A stretch of DNA of 64,000 nucleotides from Marichromatium purpuratum 984 (GTDB lineage: Bacteria > Pseudomonadota > Gammaproteobacteria > Chromatiales > Chromatiaceae): contig NZ_CP007031.1 of NCBI RefSeq assembly GCF_000224005.2, positions 2,943,001 through 3,007,000 of the forward strand, read 5' to 3'. Of the stretch, positions 56,716 to 64,000 are shown piece by piece. Both the position numbers and the translations under genes were made by a program. The notes under the pieces were generated by a model, which worked only from the letters and a program-made list of their open reading frames with translations, ran no database searches and was not told where the DNA came from. How positions within the stretch are numbered: the stretch's first letter is position 1; every line of letters starts with the position of its first letter.

Positions 56716-57683
56716 GAAATCGCTCTCCAATCCAGAATCATCTTCAGGCACATCGGGTCACCGAAGGCGGTGCGGTAGGCACGATCGGCCTCGGTGGCCG
56801 GCTCCCGATGCGTAATGAGCCCGTCCAGGGACAACCGGCCGGACTCGACCAGTTCCTTGACCGCGACCAGGTCGGCGGGATGCCACTGCGCCGCCACCTT
56901 GAACCGCGCCTCGCGCATGAACGCCGGCGGGAAGTCGAACGACAGCGGCTGGCTGTAGAAGCCGGCGAGCACGATCTCGCCCTGCGGCGCAAGCCGCCCG
57001 ACCAGGGTGTCGAGGATCGCCGGATCGCCGCTGACATCACAGATCCGGCGATAGTCGCGGCGTGGATCATCGTCCGGCGCCACCACACTGTAGCCGAAGC
57101 CCTCGGCACCCGCGGCGCGGTCGGGGTTGACCTCCCACACCACCGGGGCGTCGCCCTCACCGAGCGCAGCGATGCGCGCGAGCAAGCGCCCCAGTACACC
57201 GTGACCGATGATCAGCTCGGCATGGGCACCACCGTCGGGCGTGGCGATGGCGTGATAGGCGGTCGCCGCCAGCGCGAACAGCACCGTCTGCTCGCCGAGC
57301 GCCTCGTCGACCACGGTCAGGCGCGCGCCTGGAACCACCACCCGGGCAGAGGCGCCGCCGAACAGGCCGCGCACCTCGCCATAGCACAGGGCACCGGGCA
57401 CGAAGACATAGTCGCCGACGGCGACACCGGCGTCGGGTCCGGCGTGGACGACACGGCCAACCGACTCGTAGCCGGGCACCAGGGGGTAACCCATGCCCGG
57501 GAAAGGCGGCATCCGCCCGGACCACAGCAGGCGTTCGGTGCCCGTGCTGATACCGCTCCAGTCGATCTCGACGACGGCGTCGGCATCTCCCGGCGGAGTG
57601 AGCGGCAGGCGCTGCAGCGAGAGCTGCTTGGGCTGCTCGAGCACCACGGCGAGGGTATCGAGTTTCGATGTATCGGAATTCAA
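56712..57683 (-). CDS. bchC: 3-hydroxyethyl bacteriochlorophyllide a dehydrogenase
   Basis: A 323-residue alcohol dehydrogenase-like enzyme: EIDWSGISTGTERLLWSGRMPPFPGMGYPLVPGYESVG is the BchC hallmark, followed by ELIIGHGVLGRLLAR for the nucleotide-binding fold. It oxidises the C3 hydroxyethyl group. It follows crtC in the same direction by 184 bp. Confidence 0.95.
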   Translation of the reverse strand: MNSDTSKLDTLAVVLEQPKQLSLQRLPLTPPGDADAVVEIDWSGISTGTERLLWSGRMPPFPGMGYPLVPGYESVGRVVHAGPDAGVAVGDYVFVPGALCYGEVRGLFGGASARVVVPGARLTVVDEALGEQTVLFALAATAYHAIATPDGGAHAELIIGHGVLGRLLARIAALGEGDAPVVWEVNPDRAAGAEGFGYSVVAPDDDPRRDYRRICDVSGDPAILDTLVGRLAPQGEIVLAGFYSQPLSFDFPPAFMREARFKVAAQWHPADLVAVKELVESGRLSLDGLITHREPATEADRAYRTAFGDPMCLKMILDWRAIS

Positions 57684-57867
57684 GGCGCGACTCGGACGAT
57701 GAATATTGATGGGTGCGTCAGTTTAACCAAAGTTACCGACCCGTCCAGGCGGGGGGAACCCGGTAAAACCTCTGCGGTAAAGGGGAATCCCGGTCCGCCA
57801 GCAGCGTCGCCACCGGGTCGCGACTGGAGTCACGACATGGGGCCGACGTTGCTGACAGGGCGCTCGA

Positions 57868-58866
57868 TCAGCGCTTGGGCATCCGGTAGGGAAGCAGTGG
57901 CTGGACCCAGGGCGAGGTGAAGCGATCGAGCGAGACGCTCTCGTGCACCGCTTCGGCCTGACGCCCCTGCAGCTTGGCGGAGACCACCGAGCGGGTGTAG
58001 AAGGGCGTGTCTTCCAGGGTCTCGACGATCCGCGGCGGCTCGTCGGCCTGCATGCTGCGCGGCGAGCGCCAGACGGTGCCGCGCGGCAACTTGTGGTTGG
58101 GCGGCGGATCGAACTCGCTGATGGTGCCGTCGGCGGCGAAATTGAGCGCCAGCGAGAACGGCGTGCCGTCGCGACGATCCATGTTGTAGAGCACCGCAGA
58201 CTCGTCCTCGCCCAGCGTGGCACGACACCAGTCCCAATAGGCGAAGGCGTCCTCGAGCGGCTCGGCGCCCCAGTTGCGATCGAGGTAGGCGTGGCCGCTC
58301 CACTTCAGATCGGGACGGTCCAGCTCGACCTCGACACGCGCGGTCGGCGCGATCGGACGCCAGTGGTGGCGACCATTGGCATCGAGTGTGAACACCCGCT
58401 GATTGATGAAGTTGGGCTTGACGTGGATGCGTCCGCGGATGCGCTGCGGCACCACCCGCTGCGGGAAGGGCATGCCCATTTCATCGAGTTCGACGGTCAG
58501 GGTCTGGTCCGGGTTCCAGCGCACCGAGCTCGGCCCGATGGTCAGGGCGTCGTCGCTCTGGGTCAACGCGTCGGCGCCACGCTCGGTCATCGCCCAGCGC
58601 CGCTGCTCGCCGTACAGGCAGGCGTTGACCGCGCAGTACTCGCGCGGATCGAGCTTGCCGCGATGGCGACCCTTGAAGTAGTAGGGCGAGAAGACGCTGC
58701 CGATGAAGGCGATGATCGTCAGCCCATGACGTCCGTCGTCGCTGAGTGCATCGACATACCACCAGGCGTAGCCACGCGGCGGTACGTCGATGTTGAAATC
58801 AGGTGCCGGCCCCTGGGTCTCGATGGGCTGCGCCGCGTCGGCGCCCCGTGGCTCTGCTGCTCGCAT
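57868..58866 (-). CDS. crtC: Hydroxyneurosporene synthase (carotenoid 1,2-hydratase)
   Basis: A 332-residue protein: RGYAWWYVDALSDDGRHGLTIIAFIGSVFSPYYF at the N-terminus and KWSGHAYLDRNWGAEPLEDAFAYWDWCRA in the centre. It adds water to the psi end of acyclic carotenoids. ATG 58866 is preceded by GGAG; ATG 58920 is an alternative. It is 102 bp after crtD. Confidence 0.93.
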   Translation of the reverse strand: MRAAEPRGADAAQPIETQGPAPDFNIDVPPRGYAWWYVDALSDDGRHGLTIIAFIGSVFSPYYFKGRHRGKLDPREYCAVNACLYGEQRRWAMTERGADALTQSDDALTIGPSSVRWNPDQTLTVELDEMGMPFPQRVVPQRIRGRIHVKPNFINQRVFTLDANGRHHWRPIAPTARVEVELDRPDLKWSGHAYLDRNWGAEPLEDAFAYWDWCRATLGEDESAVLYNMDRRDGTPFSLALNFAADGTISEFDPPPNHKLPRGTVWRSPRSMQADEPPRIVETLEDTPFYTRSVVSAKLQGRQAEAVHESVSLDRFTSPWVQPLLPYRMPKR

Positions 58867-58968
58867 CTTGCGCAAATCTCCAGCATCAATGGAATTGAGA
58901 ATGGCGGCACACCGCCCCACCCCGCCGTCGGATATCCGACCCGATGGAGAGCACCGGATCGGACGGGG

Positions 58969-60489
58969 TCAGCGCGGAACGACGACCGAGCGCGGCTGCT
59001 GGATCTCCAGGTCCTGGAGCAACGAGAACGCCGCCAGTCGCCCGGAGATCGAGGCCATCGGAATCCCCGCGCCCGGATGCACCGAGCCACCGGCCATGAA
59101 CAGACCCGGGACCCGGGTCTCGGCCTTGGCGCGGTCGAAGGAGCCGAACAGGCCGTGGGTCACACGGCCGAACACCGCGCCACCGGAACCCGGATAGGTT
59201 CGATCGAAGTAGGCCGGCGTGGTCACCGCCACTTCCTGGCTGTCCTCGAAGGTCAGGCCGCAATGCTCGAGCAGCTCCATCACCCGTGCCTCGCAGGTGC
59301 GGATATCGGCCTCCGGCAGGACCTGAGTGTCACCGCGCGCCGGTGCATTGACCATCACCAGCAGACGCTCGGCATCGGTCGGCTCGGGGGCCTCGGGGTT
59401 GCCACGATCCTGGGCGCAGATGTAGACGCTCGGCTCGGAGGGCAGGGTCAGATCATCGAAGACCTGACGGAACTCGAGCTTGTAGTCGCGCGGGAAGAAC
59501 ACGTTGTGGTACTGCAGCGGGAAGCCCTTGGGCTTGGCTACCAGGTTCCAGGTGACCACCGAGTGCGAACGCTTGCGCGGCGCGACCTTGGCCACGGCCT
59601 TGCTCGCCGCCTTGCCGAACATCCCGGCACCCAGCGCCGCGGCATCGCCGTTGTAGACCACGGCATCGGCCTCCAGACGCTCGCCGTTGTCGAGCAGCAC
59701 GCCACGGGCGCGACCGTTCTCGACCAGCACCTCGGAGACGTTCTCGCCGAAGCGGAACTTGACCCCACGCTCCTCGGCGAGCTTGGCCACCGCCTCGGGC
59801 AGGTTGTGGATACCACCGTCGACGGCATAGACACCACGTCGCTCGACGTCGGTCACCAGCATCAGGGTCGCCGGCGCCTGATAGGGCGAGGCCCCGACAT
59901 AGGTGGAGTAACGGCCAAACAGCTGACGCAGGCGCTCGTCCTTGAAGTAACTGCTGAGGGCCTGCCACAGGGTGAACACCGCCTTGATACGTGCCAGCTC
60001 ACCCATGCCCCGCCAACCGAAGCGACCGAAGATCGAGATCGGCGTCGGCTGCGAGGAACGCATGAAGGGACCATAGAGCGCACTGAAGACACGCTCGGAG
60101 TCACGCGCGAACCGTCGGAAGGCGTCGGCCTCGGTGCCACCGGCGAACTCGGCGATCGCCTGTGCGGTGCGCTCATGGTCGGAGAACAGGTCGAGCCGTT
60201 CGTCCTCGCTCCAGGCATGACGCGCAAGGATATCGGCCTTGTGGAGCTTGACTCGTTCGTGGAGATCGGCACCCGCCTCGGCGAAGATGTCCTCGAACAC
60301 CCAGGGCATGGTCAGTACCGTCGGCCCGGTGTAGAAACTCTGCCCGTTGGCCTGCTGCTCGCGCAGCTTGCCGCCGGGACGATCACCACGCTCGATGACG
60401 GCCACGTCGAGACCGTTGACCGCCAGCTTCAGAGCGGCGGTCAGACCGCCCATACCAGCTCCGATCACGAGGATGCGCTTAGTGTGCAT
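58969..60489 (-). CDS. crtD: Hydroxycarotenoid 3,4-desaturase
   Basis: A 506-residue phytoene-desaturase-family flavoprotein: KRILVIGAGMGGLTAALKLAVNGLDVAVIERGDRPGGKL at the N-terminus for FAD, and FMAGGSVHPGAGIPMASISGR at the C-terminus. It desaturates 1-hydroxycarotenoids in the spheroidene/okenone type route. It is the first gene of the minus-strand superoperon. Confidence 0.94.
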   Translation of the reverse strand: MHTKRILVIGAGMGGLTAALKLAVNGLDVAVIERGDRPGGKLREQQANGQSFYTGPTVLTMPWVFEDIFAEAGADLHERVKLHKADILARHAWSEDERLDLFSDHERTAQAIAEFAGGTEADAFRRFARDSERVFSALYGPFMRSSQPTPISIFGRFGWRGMGELARIKAVFTLWQALSSYFKDERLRQLFGRYSTYVGASPYQAPATLMLVTDVERRGVYAVDGGIHNLPEAVAKLAEERGVKFRFGENVSEVLVENGRARGVLLDNGERLEADAVVYNGDAAALGAGMFGKAASKAVAKVAPRKRSHSVVTWNLVAKPKGFPLQYHNVFFPRDYKLEFRQVFDDLTLPSEPSVYICAQDRGNPEAPEPTDAERLLVMVNAPARGDTQVLPEADIRTCEARVMELLEHCGLTFEDSQEVAVTTPAYFDRTYPGSGGAVFGRVTHGLFGSFDRAKAETRVPGLFMAGGSVHPGAGIPMASISGRLAAFSLLQDLEIQQPRSVVVPR

Positions 60490-60586
60490 GGACCTGCCTT
60501 ACCAGTTCTGCTTCGTTTGACAATGAAAGGAATGAGTCGGTCGATGCACCGAGCCTACGCCGGGTGTAAACAGGCCAACCACAAAC

Positions 60587-60630
60587 TGTCTAGTTAACTA
60601 GACACTTTAATCTGTAAATTTTACACGACA
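60587..60630. promoter_or_regulatory. Tandem CrtJ/PpsR-type sites in the crtD/crtY spacer
   Basis: TGTCTAGTTAACTAGACA (60587-60604) is a perfect palindrome of the TGT-N12-ACA form, and TGTAAATTTTACACGACA (60613-60630) is a second site. The gap is 8 bp. They lie about 100 bp upstream of crtD and 240 bp upstream of crtY and could repress both. Confidence 0.75.
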
Positions 60631-60873
60631 CTCGTCGGAGAGCACAAACCAGCCAGGGTGGACAGGAGGCGCGACAGATCAAGGCAGCGCGCGACCACCA
60701 CCACGACCAAGCGTCGTGGACGGTCAACATATCAAAAGGGAGGCCCGGATGGATTGATCCGCGACATGGACCCGGACGCGGCGAACGCGCAGCATGGCGC
60801 TTTTGCACGGAGCGGGATCACGCGCAACATCCGCCCCGCGCCCCAACACCAACGGTTGATCGAGGACACCTCC

Positions 60874-62064
60874 ATGCAAGAGGCCCCCAACGCGCAGCAC
60901 TTCGACGCCGACTACATCCTGGTCGGAGGCGGCTTGCAGAACGCCCTGATCCTATTGGCCCTGGCCGAGCGGCGCCCCCAGACCCGCGTCATGCTGTTCG
61001 AGCGTGACCAACGCCTCGGCGGCAACCATACTTGGTCGTTCCAGGCCATGGACCTGCCACCGAGCAGCCAGGACTGGGCGAGCCGGCTCGCCGAGCACCA
61101 CTGGCCCGGCTACCAGCTCTACTTCGACAAGTCGTCGCGCTGGGTCGAGGGGCAGTACAGCTCGCTCGGCTCGGAACACCTCGAGCGGCTGGTGCAGGAA
61201 GCCGCGGCGGACAACCCGAACATCCAGATCCACACCGGCGCCGAGGTCAGCCGCGTCGAGGCGCACGGCATCGAACTCGCCGACGGACGCCGCTTAACCG
61301 CCCAGGTGGTGGTCGATGCCCGCGGCCCGGAGCACGCCCCCCGGCAGCGCGGCGGTGGCTACCAGAAGTTCGTCGGACTGGAGTGCCAACTCGCGCGTCC
61401 GGCACCGATGAACGCGCCGATCCTGATGGACACACGCTGTCGCCAGCACGACGGCTTCCGCTTCCAGTACATCCTCCCCTTCACCGCCGAGCGCGTGCTG
61501 ATCGAGGACACCTACTTCTCCAACAGCCCGGACATCGACGAGCAGGCGCTGAGCGAAGACACCCTGGAAGAAGCGAAACGCTTCGGCCTCGAGATCGCAC
61601 AGGTCATCCGCACCGAGGTCGGGGTCCTGCCGATGCCATCGCGCAGCACCTTCGCGCCGAGCGACAGCGGACCGATCAACGCCGGTTATGCCGGTGGCTG
61701 GTTCAACCCCGGCACCGGGTACTCGCTGGCAGCAGCCGCCCGTCTCGCCGACTACCTCGCCTCGGTGGCGCCGGAGACCGTGTTCAGCGATGCCGGCTGG
61801 AAGCGCCTGACCCGCACCATGCGCACCCAATCGCGCTTCCTCGCCTTCCTCAATCTGATGATGTTCGGCATGTTCCACGGAGCATGGCGCAACAAGTTGA
61901 TGGAGCGCTTCTATCTGGTCTCCGATCGCGCCATCCACCGCTTCTTCGCGATGGAGATCAACCCGGTCGACATGTGGAACATCATGTGGGTGGGCGCACC
62001 CTGGACACCGAAGCGGCGCTTACGTCACGCCGAACGCCCCGACAGCCAGTCGATCTCGGTCTGA
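60874..62064 (+). CDS. crtY: Lycopene beta-cyclase, CrtY type
   Basis: A 396-residue flavoprotein: DADYILVGGGLQNALILLAL (dinucleotide fold), GGNHTWSF, VVVDARGPEHAP, FQYILPFTAERVLIEDTYFS, and YAGGWFNPGTGYSLAAAARLAD near the C-terminus, all typical of CrtY. It forms a beta-ring from a psi end. Most purple bacteria with only acyclic carotenoids lack it; okenone producers use such a cyclase to start the chi ring. ATG 60874 has GAGG 8 bp upstream. It is divergent from crtD. Confidence 0.92.
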   Translation: MQEAPNAQHFDADYILVGGGLQNALILLALAERRPQTRVMLFERDQRLGGNHTWSFQAMDLPPSSQDWASRLAEHHWPGYQLYFDKSSRWVEGQYSSLGSEHLERLVQEAAADNPNIQIHTGAEVSRVEAHGIELADGRRLTAQVVVDARGPEHAPRQRGGGYQKFVGLECQLARPAPMNAPILMDTRCRQHDGFRFQYILPFTAERVLIEDTYFSNSPDIDEQALSEDTLEEAKRFGLEIAQVIRTEVGVLPMPSRSTFAPSDSGPINAGYAGGWFNPGTGYSLAAAARLADYLASVAPETVFSDAGWKRLTRTMRTQSRFLAFLNLMMFGMFHGAWRNKLMERFYLVSDRAIHRFFAMEINPVDMWNIMWVGAPWTPKRRLRHAERPDSQSISV

Positions 62065-62242
62065 TCCGGCGCCCCCGTCGCCCGTCCGCACGCGAACGGG
62101 CAACGGGGGTCCGACGACCGCGACCAGCGACGCACACGAGCAGCATTCGCACGACATGGACATGCGCCTCCAAAGGAGGCAGCAATCAGGCGGAAGGGGT
62201 GAAACAGGGAGTGAGGGGATGGGCGTCAGGAGGACAGCATGC

Positions 62243-62276
62243 AAAAAGGGCCAGACCGTAATGATCTGACCCTTTT
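62243..62276. terminator. Bidirectional terminator between crtY and pucA
   Basis: AAAAAGGGCCAGA pairs with TCTGACCCTTTT around a 9-base loop with one mismatch; an A-tract on one side and T-tract on the other fit use from both directions. It lies about 180 bp after crtY and 45 bp after pucA. Confidence 0.8.
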
Positions 62277-62320
62277 CGTGCTCATAGCGCGGAACTCGCG
62301 CTCAAGCAGACCTGGAGGTC

Positions 62321-62563
62321 TTACTTGAACTCGGGAGCCGGAGCGACGACGGCCGCCGGCTGCGCGACACGCACGGAATCCTTGAAGCCGTAGCCCGGCA
62401 GCGAAAGCGCATAGCTGTGGATCAACCACATCTGTACGAAGAGGATGCCGAAGAAAGGCACCATCCAGGTGGCCGGATTGATCACGGTCCAGATCTTCCA
62501 GTCATCCTCGGGATGATTGATGGTGGCAATGCTCTCATCAGCCATCATGACAGGCACTTTCAT
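62321..62563 (-). CDS. pucA: Light-harvesting 2 alpha polypeptide
   Basis: An 80-residue alpha chain: N-terminal extension MKVPVMMADESIATINHPED, then DWKIWTVINPATWMVPFFGI, VQMWLIHSYALSLPGYGF with the His ligand, and a C-terminal Ala/Pro/Val tail. AAGGAG precedes the ATG. The long N-terminus and tail are unusual for LH2 alpha (about 52-60 residues). It follows pucB by 45 bp. Confidence 0.93.
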   Translation of the reverse strand: MKVPVMMADESIATINHPEDDWKIWTVINPATWMVPFFGILFVQMWLIHSYALSLPGYGFKDSVRVAQPAAVVAPAPEFK

Positions 62564-62608
62564 AGGAATATCTCCTTAACGAGTACGGGAAGCTGAAACG
62601 CTAACGCC

Positions 62609-62752
62609 TTAGAACCAGGGCTGGTAGATCCAGGTCACGACGTGGACCGCCGAAGCGATCATGACCCAGCTCCACACACCATGCTTCCAGTGCTCGTGGA
62701 ATTCCTTGGCCTGCTCGTCGCTCAGGCCGGACAGATTCTTCGATTCCGCCAT
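62609..62752 (-). CDS. pucB: Light-harvesting 2 beta polypeptide
   Basis: A 47-residue beta chain: N-terminal MAESKNLSGLSDEQAKEFHE, then WKHGVWSWVMIASAVHVVTW and C-terminal IYQPWF. The His in EFH and AVHVV are the expected ligands. First gene of the pucBA operon; two CrtJ/PpsR-type sites lie upstream. Confidence 0.94.
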   Translation of the reverse strand: MAESKNLSGLSDEQAKEFHEHWKHGVWSWVMIASAVHVVTWIYQPWF

Positions 62753-62871
62753 TGTCTAATCCCTCTCAAGAGGTTAGCTGTAGATGAAGACATCTTTCAC
62801 GTGACGCAGCATCGCCGTGGCGTCGAAGCTTATGAGGATTTCAGGCTTGCCTCAGCATCGCCGCGTGCGAG

Positions 62872-62915
62872 TGTTAGTTTAATCTGACATCGAACGCTGT
62901 CAAGCAAGATTTACA
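62872..62915 (-). promoter_or_regulatory. Tandem CrtJ/PpsR-type sites upstream of pucBA
   Basis: TGTTAGTTTAATCTGACA (62872-62889) and TGTCAAGCAAGATTTACA (62898-62915), both TGT-N12-ACA, separated by exactly 8 bp. They lie 120-163 bp before pucB. Confidence 0.72.
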
Positions 62916-62936
62916 TAAAAATACAGCGGTCGTTCA

Positions 62937-63131
62937 TCAGCCCACCGCAGCAGTGAACTCAACGATGAACACCCCCCGTTCGGTGGCGTCCAGCAGCAGG
63001 CCTTCGTCTATCGCACCATTCAAGAACCGAGCCATATGCATATCGATGCGGATCAGTAGCCCCTTCCATCGCGAATCGGCTTCATCGAGCGCGTACGCAA
63101 CATTGGTTGCGCTCCAAGCGAATGACGACAT
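62937..63131 (-). CDS. Possible small ORF between puc and pucC-like genes
   Basis: 64 codons beginning at ATG 63131 (MSSFAWSATNVAYALDEADS at the start). It uses more AT-ending codons than neighbours, has no ribosome-binding site and no recognised domain. It lies downstream of the terminator of the pucC-like gene, so it would need its own promoter. Probably not a gene, listed because the frame is intact. Confidence 0.2.
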   Translation of the reverse strand: MSSFAWSATNVAYALDEADSRWKGLLIRIDMHMARFLNGAIDEGLLLDATERGVFIVEFTAAVG

Positions 63132-63149
63132 CGGCACGAGACGGGCACG

Positions 63150-63173
63150 AAAAAGGGGCGCCCGAACGCCCCT
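63150..63173 (-). terminator. Rho-independent terminator of the pucC-like gene
   Basis: On the minus strand AGGGGCG and CGCCCCT (63154-63160 and 63167-63173) form a 7-bp stem with a 6-base loop, followed by five T residues. It is 74 bp after the stop. Confidence 0.82.
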
Positions 63174-63246
63174 CTGTACAGCCGTTCGCTCCACGCGATT
63201 CAGGCGGCTACCCATCGGGTATGCCCGCAACGCGTGGACACCGGAG

Positions 63247-64000
63247 TCACGGCATCTGATCAAGCCCGAACTGCGCCGGAGCACGCGAAGCTTCACGACG
63301 CGCACGCAACAGCAACGGGATCAACACCAGCAGCGCGGCGACCAGCAGCACCACCTCGAGACCGTAGACCACTCGATAGGCCAGCGACGGATCGGTGAAC
63401 TCGGCCCCCAGGATACCCGCCTCCGCCATGCTGGTGATGCCGTCGCGCAACGCGCCACCCAGCGCGATCGCCAGACCCTGCGTGGTCGCCTGGACCGCGC
63501 CCCAGGCCCCCAGCGCCAGACCGGCGTTACCACGCTGGGCCAGCCCCATCGCCGCGGTCAGGGTGCCGACACCGAGCAGCCCGGCCCCGAAGCCGATCAA
63601 GGCGGTTCCGAAGCGGAACAGCATTGGCGACTCGGCAGTGGCAGAGACGATCACCAACAAGAAGGCGAACACGCCGATCAGCGCACCCGAACCCGCAAGG
63701 CGATAGGAATCACCACCGCGACTCAGCAGATAGGCCGACAGCGCGAAGGCGGCAAAGGTACCGCCGGCGAGGATCGCGGTGAGCGTGGTCGTCTGCGATA
63801 CGGTCAACCCCAGCACCTGCGCGCCATAGGGCTCGAGCAGGATCTCCTGCATGCTGAAACCGGCGGTCCCCAGTCCCAGGGCGATCAGCAGACGACTGGC
63901 CAGCCCGCCCTTGAGGAAGGCCCGCCAGGTCTCGGCGAACGGCGGTCGTGGGATGTTTGCCACCGCGCGCTTGAGATCGATCGACTCCTGACGCCACAGC
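63247..64000 (-). CDS. pucC: BCD-family (PucC/LhaA-type) membrane transporter, C-terminal part
   Basis: The frame is open to the right edge (LWRQESIDLKRAVANIPRPPFAETW continues upstream of ATG 63963), so the gene extends beyond the window. At least six membrane segments are visible, with LIALGLGTAGFSMQEILLEPYGAQVLGLTVSQTT, the BCD signature. Such proteins support antenna assembly, probably by handling bacteriochlorophyll. It lies upstream of pucBA on the same strand, but a terminator separates them. Confidence 0.88.
   Translation of the reverse strand, partial: LWRQESIDLKRAVANIPRPPFAETWRAFLKGGLASRLLIALGLGTAGFSMQEILLEPYGAQVLGLTVSQTTTLTAILAGGTFAAFALSAYLLSRGGDSYRLAGSGALIGVFAFLLVIVSATAESPMLFRFGTALIGFGAGLLGVGTLTAAMGLAQRGNAGLALGAWGAVQATTQGLAIALGGALRDGITSMAEAGILGAEFTDPSLAYRVVYGLEVVLLVAALLVLIPLLLRARREASRAPAQFGLDQMP

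Noticed and set aside
57684-57867. CrtJ/PpsR site upstream of bchC
   Set aside because: No TGT-N12-ACA match was found in the spacer, so bchC is probably read from upstream crt promoters.
60658-60873. Longer N-terminus for CrtY starting at 60658
   Set aside because: Extra 72 residues are low-complexity, include probable promoter DNA, and the conserved start with GAGG lies at 60874.

Overview
The window is about 64 kb of high-GC proteobacterial chromosome carrying part of a photosynthesis gene cluster. A puf operon with a tetraheme reaction-centre cytochrome (pufC), bchCXYZ, crtC/crtD, puc-type antenna genes and a photo-type RuBisCO-like protein points to a purple sulfur bacterium (Chromatiaceae). 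A lycopene beta-cyclase gene (crtY) beside crtD suggests an okenone-type ring-forming carotenoid pathway, as in Marichromatium purpuratum. The genus is an inference; the phototrophic gammaproteobacterial assignment is well supported.

Layout. 1-19 kb is housekeeping and envelope: a LysR fragment, a divergent MarR/membrane-protein pair, an RND efflux pump with adaptor and TetR regulator, a large chemoreceptor, a Fur-box/HemP/HemS-like haem cluster, a peptidoglycan-binding CHAP protein, xseA, guaB and guaA. 19.4-36.3 kb is a mobile mosaic: an AT-richer two-gene insert, remnants of several insertion sequences, a broken hipBA module, a plasmid transfer-gene fragment and, dominating it, an array of REP-associated tyrosine transposase (RAYT, HUH superfamily) copies. 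Embedded in it are a GluR0-like glutamate-receptor channel and a probable Zur operon (DUF1826, COG0523 GTPase, a small protein, DksA2). 36.3-47.6 kb is ordinary chromosome: yqhD/yqhC, a K+-channel-like protein, tadA, a PP2C phosphatase, a GCS2-like/M14 peptidase-like pair, a YdcF-like protein, lipA, idi, a RuBisCO-like protein and yjbQ. 47.6-64 kb is photosynthesis: a minus-strand superoperon crtD-crtC-bchC-bchX-bchY-bchZ-pufB1-A1-L-M-C-B2-A2 plus an orphan alpha gene; crtY on the plus strand; pucBA and a pucC-like transporter.

The most striking structure is the RAYT array. At least eight segments share one left end: a 20-bp hairpin GTAAAGGGACACCCATTTAC (or variant) followed by a built-in promoter (TTGACG, 17 bp, TACGCT) and the transposase start. 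Each stops at a different right end, where the next hairpin usually begins. Lengths run from about 25 bp to a full gene plus about 320 bp of captured neighbour. All hairpin copies in the window point the same way, several junctions are stuttered (short duplicated or triplicated sequence running into the hairpin), and hairpins also sit where hipA, an IS3 gene, an IS5 gene and a plasmid gene are broken. This looks like one-ended, left-anchored mobilisation with template switching.

In the photosynthesis cluster three tandem TGT-N12-ACA pairs, each with exactly 8 bp between sites, lie upstream of puf, between crtD and crtY, and upstream of puc. They match the CrtJ/PpsR operator format and suggest one repressor controls pigment, reaction-centre and antenna genes together.
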